From Flavobacteriaceae bacterium (GTDB lineage Bacteria > Bacteroidota > Bacteroidia > Flavobacteriales > Flavobacteriaceae), in NCBI GenBank assembly GCA_024644745.1, contig JAHEHF010000007.1, forward strand, positions 1-64,000: 64,000 nucleotides of DNA, in the 5' to 3' direction. The notes beneath the pieces are model-generated. The model saw nothing but the letters and a program-made list of their open reading frames with translations, was not told the DNA's origin and searched no databases. Below are positions 44,954 through 52,590 of the stretch, piece after piece; position 1 is the stretch's first letter; each line of letters begins with the position of its first letter. A program made the position numbers and the translations under genes.

Positions 44954-46290
44954 AGTCAATATTAATAAGAAATGCAAGCGTAGTTAATGAAGGCTCAACA
45001 TCCCAACAGGATGTTTTGATCGAAGGTGATTTTATCAAGGAAATCAGTGACGAGATTGTTGATTTTCCGTTCAACACAACCATAATTGAGGCGAAGAACA
45101 AGCTTTTGATCCCAGGTATTATTGATGATCAGGTTCATTTTCGTGAACCAGGGTTGACTCATAAAGCAGATATTGCATCAGAATCAAGAGCCGCAGTGGC
45201 TGGTGGGATCACCTCCTTTATAGAAATGCCAAATACAATACCCCAGGCCACGACCCAGAAATTGCTGGAAGATAAATTCAAAATAGCGGCAAAAGTTTCG
45301 TTTGCAAACTATTCATTTATGATGGGTGGAACCAATGACAATCTGGAGGAACTTTTAAAGACCGATCCTAAAAAAGTAGCAGCCATAAAACTCTTTTTGG
45401 GGTCATCTACGGGAAATATGCTGGTAGATGATGACGAAGTTCTTGAAAAAATATTTTCATCAACAAAGCTTCTAATCGCAGTCCACTGTGAGGACGAGAC
45501 AACCATAAAAAATAATTTAGACAAGCAAAAAAAGATTTATGGTGACGATATTCCCATAGAATTACATCCCGTGATCAGAAGTGCTGAAGCTTGTTATTTA
45601 TCTTCTTCAAAAGCCATCAATCTTGCTAAAAAAACAGGGGCAAGGTTACATGTTTTTCATTTGTCTACTGCTAGAGAAACAGCACTTTTTACTAATGAAA
45701 TACCGCTGGAAGAAAAACAAATTACTTCAGAGGTTTGTATTCACCATCTTTGGTTTGATGACAGCGATTACGAAAATAAAGGAACCCTGATCAAATGGAA
45801 CCCGGCTGTGAAATCCAAAAGGGACAAAATAGGCTTGTGGAAGGCCTTGCTGGATGACCGTATCGATGTGATTGCCACCGACCATGCACCCCACACCTTC
45901 GAAGAGAAGCAACAGGTGTATACCAAAGCCCCAAGTGGAGGCCCCCTTGTACAGCATGCCCTTTTAGCGATGCTGGAGGCTGTTAAGGAAGAAAAGATAG
46001 GGCTTGAAAAAATGGTTGAAAAAATGAGCCACAATCCGGCAAAACTCTTTAAAATTCATAAAAGAGGTTTTATCAGAAAGGGCTATTATGCTGATTTAGT
46101 GTTGATTGATACAAATCAGTCGCAAACTGTGAACAAGGAAAATATTTTGTACAAATGTGGATGGTCCCCTTTTGAAGGCACCGAATTTAGTTCAACGGTT
46201 ACCCACACCTTCGTCAATGGACAGCTGATATTCAACAAAGGAATGTTTAACGATAAAGTAAAAGGGAAAAGATTAAAATTTGATCGATGA
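44950..46290 (+). CDS. pyrC: Dihydroorotase
   Basis: This 446-residue amidohydrolase has the NPxxxFR-like segment IDDQVHFREPGLTHKADI, a carbamylatable-lysine region (AAIKLFLGSSTGN), the metal histidines in VHCEDE and HVFHLST, and the catalytic DHAPHT. The first His of the usual HxHxR is Gln (DQVHFR), a substitution I recognise as general among flavobacterial members rather than a defect. It catalyses the third step of pyrimidine synthesis. It is flanked by 4-base overlaps on both sides, so the three-gene operon is coupled. Confidence 0.88.
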   Translation: MKSILIRNASVVNEGSTSQQDVLIEGDFIKEISDEIVDFPFNTTIIEAKNKLLIPGIIDDQVHFREPGLTHKADIASESRAAVAGGITSFIEMPNTIPQATTQKLLEDKFKIAAKVSFANYSFMMGGTNDNLEELLKTDPKKVAAIKLFLGSSTGNMLVDDDEVLEKIFSSTKLLIAVHCEDETTIKNNLDKQKKIYGDDIPIELHPVIRSAEACYLSSSKAINLAKKTGARLHVFHLSTARETALFTNEIPLEEKQITSEVCIHHLWFDDSDYENKGTLIKWNPAVKSKRDKIGLWKALLDDRIDVIATDHAPHTFEEKQQVYTKAPSGGPLVQHALLAMLEAVKEEKIGLEKMVEKMSHNPAKLFKIHKRGFIRKGYYADLVLIDTNQSQTVNKENILYKCGWSPFEGTEFSSTVTHTFVNGQLIFNKGMFNDKVKGKRLKFDR

Positions 46291-46694
46291 GAAAGCTAAT
46301 GACATTTTTTTTGATCCTCATGGCATTTTTGGGATGTGATAGTAAGGTAAATTATGAAAAACCTGAAAATCTGATTTCTAAAAAACAAATGACCGACCTG
46401 CTTTATGATATGCACCTGGCCATTGGAACTTCAAATGTTCAGAATGTGAAGTATGAGAAAAACCGGAATTACATGGCTTTTGTCTATGAAAAATACGGTA
46501 TTGACAGTGTTCAGTTCGCGATGAGCAATATTTATTATACCTCCAATATCAATGAATATGAAGAGATTTTTGAAGCCGTGCAGGAAAGATTGAAAAAACT
46601 TCAGGATTCTTTGGTTCAGGAAGCTGATTCATTGGTTCGTGCCAAAAGGGCACCCAATTTAGTAGACAAGCCCAAGGATAGCATTCCACAATAA
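46287..46694 (+). CDS. DUF4296 lipoprotein
   Basis: The 135-residue protein has a lipobox (LMAFLGC, Cys17) and the PENLISKKQMTDLLYDMHLA segment that defines DUF4296, then YEKYGIDSVQFAMSNIYYTSN and a Lys/Asp/Ser tail. The family is restricted to Bacteroidota and is commonly encoded after dihydroorotase, as here. Function unknown. Confidence 0.85.
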   Translation: MRKLMTFFLILMAFLGCDSKVNYEKPENLISKKQMTDLLYDMHLAIGTSNVQNVKYEKNRNYMAFVYEKYGIDSVQFAMSNIYYTSNINEYEEIFEAVQERLKKLQDSLVQEADSLVRAKRAPNLVDKPKDSIPQ

Positions 46695-46703
46695 AGGTAT
46701 CAA

Positions 46704-47705
46704 TCAGTTTTTAAAATGTTTGGCTGTTCTTTGAACAGAAGTGGCAATATCTTCAAATTCAAAACCCAGTTCCTTTTTAATTTTTGATGCATCATATCGA
46801 TGATCCGATACAGATGATTTGGCGGAATATTTAGTCAACAGGGGTGTTGAGAGGGTAATTTTGCTTCTTACATACTCGAGCCGCCAGATAATTTCACCCA
46901 TCCACTTTGTGACCCTGATCCTTGGTTTTTCCTTGTCCAGGGCCTCAGCAATCATTTTCAACACAGCTTTAAAAGAAAGGTTTTGTGCTACCAGTATATA
47001 ACGCTCATTTGAAATATTTGATTCCATCAGCTGCGACATCACACATACAACGTCCTGGACACTTACAAAACCCGTGACGCCCTCAGTATAGAATTTTAGT
47101 CCCTTGTTTACTTTACTGAACATTTTGCCGGTTCCTTTATGCCAAAATCCCGATCCCAATATCACACCGGGATTCACAATAACAACCGGAATGCCCTCCT
47201 GGGAGGCTCGCCAAACCTCCATTTCAGCGCCATATTTTGTTATGGCATATCCACTTTTGAAGCTTTCGCTGTTCCAGTTGTCAGATTCATCAACGAGAAC
47301 TCCTGCCTGACCTTTTTCTATGGCGGCAACAGAACTTGCATAACAAAGTTTTTCGACCTTGTTGGTGATGCATAAATTAACAATGTTGGTGGTTCCTTCT
47401 ATATTTACCCGCCTCATGTGATGATAATCTGAGGCTACAAAAGAAACCAAAGCCGCACAGTGATAAACATGGGTGACACCATCAAAGGCCAATTCAAGTT
47501 CCGGAATATTGTTCAGATCAGCCTCCACCCATCGAATCTTGTTGAATAGGACCTCGGCATCCGGAGTATAATGCCCAAAAACTTTTTTAACAGCGTTGAG
47601 ATCACTGGTTTGGGTATGGGTAGCCCTGACCTTATCATGCTTCAATGTAAGATGGTATAGGAGGTGGGAGCCCACCAATCCGGTGCCGCCGGTGACTAAA
47701 ATCAT
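46704..47705 (-). CDS. NAD-dependent epimerase/dehydratase (extended SDR)
   Basis: The 333-residue protein starts MILVTGGTGLVGSHLLYHL (Rossmann motif TGGTGLVG). YASSVAAI provides the catalytic serine and GYAITKYGAE the YxxxK pair. The rest resembles dihydroflavonol-4-reductase-like or 3-beta-HSD-like bacterial proteins. It is convergent with the DUF4296 gene (9 bases between stops) and divergent from tyrS. Substrate unknown. Confidence 0.85.
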   Translation of the reverse strand: MILVTGGTGLVGSHLLYHLTLKHDKVRATHTQTSDLNAVKKVFGHYTPDAEVLFNKIRWVEADLNNIPELELAFDGVTHVYHCAALVSFVASDYHHMRRVNIEGTTNIVNLCITNKVEKLCYASSVAAIEKGQAGVLVDESDNWNSESFKSGYAITKYGAEMEVWRASQEGIPVVIVNPGVILGSGFWHKGTGKMFSKVNKGLKFYTEGVTGFVSVQDVVCVMSQLMESNISNERYILVAQNLSFKAVLKMIAEALDKEKPRIRVTKWMGEIIWRLEYVRSKITLSTPLLTKYSAKSSVSDHRYDASKIKKELGFEFEDIATSVQRTAKHFKN

Positions 47706-47805
47706 GTTGCGAAAATAAACAATTGATATGTAAAAGATACCCTGGTCCGACTATAAATTCGAAGGAATTATGTGTGATATATGATTTCTGTAAACCCTAA
47801 ATTTT

Positions 47806-47813
47806 TATATTTG
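47806..47813 (+). promoter_or_regulatory. Bacteroidota -7 promoter box for tyrS
   Basis: TATATTTG matches TAnnTTTG exactly, 15 bases before the likely tyrS start at 47829. It lies inside the longest possible reading frame and so argues against an earlier start at 47781. Confidence 0.5.
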
Positions 47814-47828
47814 CTGAAATTTTTTATG

Positions 47829-49124
47829 ATGACAAAGAACTTTGTTGAAGAGCTGAGATGGCGCGGGCTTTTGCACAATATCATGCCGGGTACGGAAGAG
47901 CAGTTACAAAAGGAAATTACAACGGCTTATATTGGTTTTGATCCTACTGCAGATTCACTGCACATAGGCAGTCTGGTGCAGATTATTTTATTGATGCATT
48001 TCCAGAAATCCGGGCATAAGCCTATTGCCCTTGTAGGAGGCGCCACGGGTATGATTGGTGATCCGTCGGGAAAGTCGAATGAACGAAACCTTTTGGACGA
48101 GGCGACGCTTAAAAAAAATATTGAAGGGGTCAAAAAAACCCTGGAGCGATTCATCAGCTTTTCGGGAGACGTCGAGAATGCAGCAGAGATGGTCAACAAT
48201 TATGACTGGATGAAAAAACTTACTTTTTTGGAATTTGCCAGAGATATCGGAAAGCACATCACAGTAAATTACATGATGGCCAAAGATTCTGTCAAAAACC
48301 GGATCAATGCCGATTCAAAAGAGGGAATGAGTTTTACCGAATTCACCTATCAGCTCGTTCAGGGGTATGATTTTCTGCATTTATACACCCATAAGAATTG
48401 TAAACTTCAAATAGGAGGAAGTGACCAATGGGGTAATATTACCACAGGTACCGAACTGATACGCAGAAAAGTACAAGGCAAAGCCTATGCCCTGACCAGC
48501 CCTTTGGTGACCAAAGCCGACGGCACCAAATTCGGAAAGACCGAAGGAGGTAACATCTGGCTCGACGCCAAGAGGACATCTCCATATAAATTTTACCAGT
48601 ACTGGCTGAATGCCTCAGATATTGATGCAGAGAATTATATCAGGATCTTTACATTTTTAGACCGAAAAACAGTTGAAAATCTGATCGAGGAGCACCAGCA
48701 GGCACCACACCTCAGGCTATTGCAAAAGAAAGTAGGAGAGGAGGTCACGGTAATGACACATGGAACCGAGGCCTATGAAAATGCAGTAAAGGCTTCTCGG
48801 ATATTATTCGGAAAATCTACCGCAAAAGAACTGAAACTCCTTGATGAGCAGACTTTTCTTGATGTTTTCGAGGGTGTTCCCCAGTCTGAGATCTCCTTAT
48901 CTCACCTGCAGGAAGGGTTTGGGATTGTAGAGGCACTCCATGAAAAATCAGGGTTTTTAAAGTCGAACGGTGAAGCCAGAAGGGCCTTAAAGGAAAATTC
49001 AATTTCTGTTAACAAGGAAAAGGTTCGGGATGATTTTGTACTGGGTATCGAAGACCTGATTGCCGATAAATTTGTCTTGCTTCAACGCGGAAAACGCAAT
49101 TACTTTTTATTGAGAGCGCTATAA
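47829..49124 (+). CDS. tyrS: Tyrosyl-tRNA synthetase
   Basis: The start [24 protein letters not shown] at 47829 (or one codon earlier) is the usual one for the family and gives 431 residues. [15 protein letters not shown] is the HIGH motif, YDWM-type and QGYDFLHLY segments bind tyrosine, and [11 protein letters not shown] is the KMSKS-type loop. The C-terminal S4-like RNA-binding domain ([14 protein letters not shown]) is present. Charges tRNA-Tyr. Confidence 0.97.
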   Translation: MTKNFVEELRWRGLLHNIMPGTEEQLQKEITTAYIGFDPTADSLHIGSLVQIILLMHFQKSGHKPIALVGGATGMIGDPSGKSNERNLLDEATLKKNIEGVKKTLERFISFSGDVENAAEMVNNYDWMKKLTFLEFARDIGKHITVNYMMAKDSVKNRINADSKEGMSFTEFTYQLVQGYDFLHLYTHKNCKLQIGGSDQWGNITTGTELIRRKVQGKAYALTSPLVTKADGTKFGKTEGGNIWLDAKRTSPYKFYQYWLNASDIDAENYIRIFTFLDRKTVENLIEEHQQAPHLRLLQKKVGEEVTVMTHGTEAYENAVKASRILFGKSTAKELKLLDEQTFLDVFEGVPQSEISLSHLQEGFGIVEALHEKSGFLKSNGEARRALKENSISVNKEKVRDDFVLGIEDLIADKFVLLQRGKRNYFLLRAL

Positions 49125-49126
49125 TT

Positions 49127-49164
49127 AAGAAACCTGCCGGATTTTAAATCCAGGCAGGTTTCTT
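49127..49164. terminator. Bidirectional terminator between tyrS and the peptide cluster
   Basis: AAGAAACCTGCC and GGCAGGTTTCTT form a perfect 12-base stem around a 14-base loop, three bases after the tyrS stop. It also lies 13 bases beyond the end of the last precursor peptide gene on the minus strand. Confidence 0.8.
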
Positions 49165-49176
49165 TGTTAGCCCAAG

Positions 49177-49353
49177 CTAACGATCCGTGAGATGTGTCAG
49201 GCCATAGGCCCAGATGTTGTACATTTCTCTGAACCAGGATCCTATGGCATATCCGGCACCGTAGGACCCTTCAGCCGGATCAACACCGCCCGAAATACTC
49301 AATAACTCATGTTGCGTTAAAACAATGAGATTTTTTTGATTGAATTTTTTCAT
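49177..49353 (-). CDS. Double-glycine-leader precursor peptide C
   Basis: A 58-residue peptide starts at ATG 49353; a longer upstream frame is an artefact crossing the previous gene. The leader LTQHELLSISGG is a textbook double-glycine leader, with Leu at -12, Glu at -8, Leu at -7, Ile at -4 and GG at -2/-1 (residues 22-23). The predicted mature peptide is 35 residues, begins VDPAEGSYGAGYAIGSWF and contains a GxxxG motif (GYAIG). It is rich in aromatic residues and has no cysteine, so a class II-like or signalling peptide is more likely than a lanthipeptide. It is last in the minus-strand cluster. Confidence 0.85.
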   Translation of the reverse strand: MKKFNQKNLIVLTQHELLSISGGVDPAEGSYGAGYAIGSWFREMYNIWAYGLTHLTDR

Positions 49354-49360
49354 GATAATT

Positions 49361-49579
49361 TTAATTTTTTTGTTTAATTCTTTTGTACTGGTCAACAGCA
49401 GCGTAAAAAAGCACAATGCTAAGTATGGCATAAAATAAAATATTGACGCTCTTGCTCGTATGGATTGAAAACAAACTAAATGATTGATTTCCATCGGTAA
49501 GTATGGTATCCAAGAGGGAAACCGAATTCAATAGCCCGGCAGCTACAAATAAGGGAACTAAATATTTTTTGGTTTTCAT
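49361..49579 (-). CDS. Small two-helix membrane protein, candidate immunity or accessory protein
   Basis: The 72-residue protein starts at ATG 49579 (MKTKKYLVPLF). Two hydrophobic helices (about 6-25 and 46-64) flank a polar loop, and the tail is basic (YKRIKQKN). It has no double-glycine leader. It is placed between peptides B and C, 7 bases before C. Small basic membrane proteins in this position often give self-protection in bacteriocin loci, but there is no direct evidence here. Confidence 0.7.
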   Translation of the reverse strand: MKTKKYLVPLFVAAGLLNSVSLLDTILTDGNQSFSLFSIHTSKSVNILFYAILSIVLFYAAVDQYKRIKQKN

Positions 49580-49590
49580 TTTATACAATT

Positions 49591-49761
49591 TTAAACGACA
49601 GGATCTACTCCGGTCAACCCATCCCAAATTCCTCGATAGAAACTTCCCACGCTTTTGTAATACCATTCTATTGCGTCGATAATGGGACCTCCACCCTTAA
49701 CTGCGATCAATTCATCTTGTTTGAGTTCGGTACAACTTGTAATACATTTTTCTTTCATCAT
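49591..49761 (-). CDS. Double-glycine-leader precursor peptide B
   Basis: A 56-residue peptide with two adjacent start codons (49761 and 49758), too short to appear in ordinary gene lists. Leader CTELKQDELIAVKGG has Leu at -12, Glu at -8, Leu at -7, Val at -4 and GG at residues 23-24. The predicted mature part is 32 residues, GPIIDAIEWYYKSVGSFY then RGIWDGLTGVDPVV. Two cysteines occur only in the leader. It begins 4 bases after peptide A ends and is followed by the small membrane protein. Confidence 0.83.
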   Translation of the reverse strand: MMKEKCITSCTELKQDELIAVKGGGPIIDAIEWYYKSVGSFYRGIWDGLTGVDPVV

Positions 49762-49765
49762 AAGA

Positions 49766-49942
49766 TCAGTTAGGGTTGTTCCATCCTTCTAAAAACCATT
49801 CTGTGGCCTGGTCCATGGCCTTTCCGGTGCTGATAATTGTCCCGATGACGGCTAAAACCGGGACAATGGGGTTTCCACCCTGTATCTCTGTTTTTTGGAA
49901 CTGGTCCAAACTTTCTACGCGATAATAATTTATTTGTTTCAT
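49766..49942 (-). CDS. Double-glycine-leader precursor peptide A
   Basis: A 58-residue peptide starting at ATG 49942. The leader LDQFQKTEIQGG has Leu at -12, Ile at -4 and GG at residues 22-23; the -8/-7 positions (Gln, Lys) are less typical than in B and C. The predicted mature part is 35 residues, opening NPIVPVLAVIGTIISTGKAM, a hydrophobic helix, and ending with an AxEWF-type aromatic motif (ATEWFLEGW) shared with B. No cysteine. First of the peptide genes, 67 bases after the helix-turn-helix gene. Confidence 0.82.
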   Translation of the reverse strand: MKQINYYRVESLDQFQKTEIQGGNPIVPVLAVIGTIISTGKAMDQATEWFLEGWNNPN

Positions 49943-50009
49943 CTTTTCTGTTTTTATGGGTATCGATCTACAATATCCGGTTAAACTTTTTTCAAATGCC
50001 AGGTTACGT

Positions 50010-50375
50010 CTAACCCACTACGTCTAGTTTCGCTTTGATATAGCGAAGATAACTGGGCCTGCTGCATGAACCTTGCAGTGAATCAATATAATTTGAAATT
50101 TGTCGCCCCGCATAAATATTCATAAGCTTTTCATCGGCCATGACCTGAATGGAAATATGAATTGTCAACTCATAATCATATTTGTAGTAATAAGTTGCCG
50201 TTCTCCGGTTAAACACTAGAGGCGCTTCCAGTTCCTTAAGTTGCTCCAAAACCAGATAGGTCTGCCTCACACTTATGTTCAACTTTTCAGCAAGCTCTTT
50301 GGGTGTACCTGTATTTTCGAGTTTTATAAGTTTATGGGTTTTGCGAAGTCTTTCCAGTTGTTTCAGGTTATTCAT
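50010..50375 (-). CDS. Helix-turn-helix DNA-binding protein, putative regulator of the peptide cluster
   Basis: The 121-residue protein has an N-terminal winged helix: ERLRKTHKLIKLENTGTPKELAEKLNISVRQTYLVLEQLKELEAP, with the recognition helix around SVRQTYLVLEQL, then a beta hairpin (FNRRTATYYYKYDYELTI). A short C-terminal part has no known effector domain. It lies between the ABC transporter gene (37 bases) and the first peptide gene (67 bases), which suggests cluster-specific regulation; this is inferred from position. Confidence 0.78.
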   Translation of the reverse strand: MNNLKQLERLRKTHKLIKLENTGTPKELAEKLNISVRQTYLVLEQLKELEAPLVFNRRTATYYYKYDYELTIHISIQVMADEKLMNIYAGRQISNYIDSLQGSCSRPSYLRYIKAKLDVVG

Positions 50376-50412
50376 GTATTAACGTTTTATAAATTGTTAT
50401 TTATATTTAACT

Positions 50413-52581
50413 TTAGTCAAAGTAAGCTTTGGGAAATTGCTTTTCCCAGAGTTTTTGATAGGGTCCTTTTTGGTTTATAAGGTGCCTGTGTTGGCCTTTT
50501 TCAATCACCTTTCCCCTGTACAGGTAAAATATGCGATCTGCCTGAACCAGGCTGCTCAGCCGATGCGAGATCAGAATAACGGTATGACCTCTATCTCTGA
50601 AACGGGCGATTGCGCTAAGGACAAATTTTTCGGCCGTGGAATCAAGAGAAGAGGTGGCTTCATCCAGGATAAGGATGGCGGGATCTTTGTACAGTGCCCT
50701 TGCTATCGCAATTCTTTGTTTTTGACCTCCTGACAGGGAAGCTCCATCTTCGCCCAGGCATGTATTAAAACCATGCGGTAAATTTTCTATAAAATGTAAC
50801 ATACCCAACATTTTGCAGATATCCAGCAGCTTTTCCATATCGACCCTTGAACACCCTACGGCAATATTTTCTGTAACGGTACCGACAAAAAGGTGAATCT
50901 TTTGAGACACAACACCTATCAAATCTTTCAAGCTCCTTTTTTCGATATATGCCAGGTCGTGTTTTCCGATAAAAATACTGCCCTGCTTTAAAGCGTATAA
51001 ATGCTGAAGCAAATGGATCAAAGTTGATTTTCCGGAGCCGCTTTCCCCGATAATAGCTGATATTTCTCCTTGTTTCAAAGACAGATTGAAATTCTTGAAA
51101 ATAGATTCCCGTGCGCCATACCCGAAAGTGATATTTTTAAAACAGATATCACCCAGGTCTACTTTGGGTAAGGGGTACTGATTTATTGAACTTTCCCTTT
51201 CAATATCCATGATTTCGAATAACCTGTCTGCAGCGATAAGGGCATTTTGAATGGATTTGTTTGAAGAAATCAATCCCGAAACTGGTGAGGTGAAATACCC
51301 GGCGATTACATAAAAGGATAGTAATTCTCCCGGTGTCAGTTCTTTTGCCAACACATAATAGGAACCAGCCCATAGCAGAAGTATTGTAAAAAGGTTTGAA
51401 ACACTTTGGGTGGAAGCCTGGCTGAACACATGATTGATGGAGGATTGGTAACCGGCCTTCAGTAGTTTTATAAATCTGATTTCTGTTTTTTCATGGGCCA
51501 GGTCCTCAAGACCGAACTGTTTGACGGTGCTCATTGAATTGAGTGATTCAACCAGCTGACTTTCGAGGTCAGCAGATGACTGCATGATTTTTCGCTCTGT
51601 TTTTTTGTTGAAATAATTGGTAATAAAATAGACAACGGCGTATATCGGTATAAGGCACAGCATGAGCAAGCCCAGTTTCCAGTAATAGGCAAACATGATC
51701 GAAAATGAGAAAAGGACAATGAAAATATTTACCATGAAAGACAGGGAGGTATTGTTGATGAACATTCTGATTTTAACGGCATCATTTATTCTGGAAATGA
51801 TTTCTCCCACGCGCATGGAGTCAAAAAATTGCTGGGGTAATTTCAACAGGTGCCTGTAATAACCCAAAATGAGCCTGGCGTCAATTTCCTGCCCTGTTCG
51901 AATCAGAAATACATCCTTGAAAACACTCAGGCACACTTGTAGCATGAGCAATAAAATCATGAAAACACTCATGGTATTCAGTAATTTTAAATTTCCATTG
52001 ACCAGAACATGATCCGTTATTTTTTGAATATAAATGGAAGTCGTAAAACCCAGAAGGGTATAAAAAAAGGATCCGAACAAGGACTGGATCAAGGTATATT
52101 TGTGTGGCTTCAGCAAATACCAAAACCTCCTGTAGAGTGAAGTTTTTTTGTTTCCAGGAAAAAAATTCTCACCTGGCATGAGAATTACCAAAACCCCGGT
52201 CCATTCTTTGATGAAATCATCAAGGGTCATGGTCATGATTTCTCCCCTTCCGGGATCCATGATTTTAACCTTGCCTCTGCCTATTTTATATAAAACAACA
52301 TAATGTTGTAATGTGTCATTAATGATCAGATGAACAATGGAAGGTTTGGGAATTTGGAACAAACTTTCTCTGTTGCCTCTTACACCTTTTGCATCAAACC
52401 CCAGTTTCTGAGCGGCCTCCAAAAGCCCGGCAATATTTGTGCCTGTTCGATCTGTATGTGCAAATTGCCTGATTCTAGATAGCGGAAGATGAAGCCTGTA
52501 AAATGCGGAAACAGAAGCCAGACAAGCCGCTCCGCAATCTGTAATGTCATGTTGTTTGATTCTTATTCCAGCCCTTTTCAT
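50413..52581 (-). CDS. Peptidase-containing ABC transporter (C39 PCAT) for double-glycine peptides
   Basis: The 722-residue protein has three parts. The C39 protease domain (1-140) shows Gln10, Cys16 (DCGAAC), His93 (QHYVVL) and Asp109 (MDPGRG), the full catalytic set. The membrane domain (about 155-440) has six helices. The ATPase has GESGSGKST (512-520), LSGGQ (616-620), ILILDE (636-641) and SHRL. Such transporters cut the leader after GG and export the mature peptide. It lies 9 bases after the HlyD gene and upstream of three matching precursor peptides. Confidence 0.95.
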   Translation of the reverse strand: MKRAGIRIKQHDITDCGAACLASVSAFYRLHLPLSRIRQFAHTDRTGTNIAGLLEAAQKLGFDAKGVRGNRESLFQIPKPSIVHLIINDTLQHYVVLYKIGRGKVKIMDPGRGEIMTMTLDDFIKEWTGVLVILMPGENFFPGNKKTSLYRRFWYLLKPHKYTLIQSLFGSFFYTLLGFTTSIYIQKITDHVLVNGNLKLLNTMSVFMILLLMLQVCLSVFKDVFLIRTGQEIDARLILGYYRHLLKLPQQFFDSMRVGEIISRINDAVKIRMFINNTSLSFMVNIFIVLFSFSIMFAYYWKLGLLMLCLIPIYAVVYFITNYFNKKTERKIMQSSADLESQLVESLNSMSTVKQFGLEDLAHEKTEIRFIKLLKAGYQSSINHVFSQASTQSVSNLFTILLLWAGSYYVLAKELTPGELLSFYVIAGYFTSPVSGLISSNKSIQNALIAADRLFEIMDIERESSINQYPLPKVDLGDICFKNITFGYGARESIFKNFNLSLKQGEISAIIGESGSGKSTLIHLLQHLYALKQGSIFIGKHDLAYIEKRSLKDLIGVVSQKIHLFVGTVTENIAVGCSRVDMEKLLDICKMLGMLHFIENLPHGFNTCLGEDGASLSGGQKQRIAIARALYKDPAILILDEATSSLDSTAEKFVLSAIARFRDRGHTVILISHRLSSLVQADRIFYLYRGKVIEKGQHRHLINQKGPYQKLWEKQFPKAYFD

Positions 52582-52590
52582 ATCATTGTT

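Noticed and set aside
49354-49494. N-terminal extension of peptide C with a hydrophobic stretch
   Set aside because: The extension is the out-of-frame reading of the upstream membrane-protein gene. The leader starts at the ATG 49353, as expected for double-glycine precursors.
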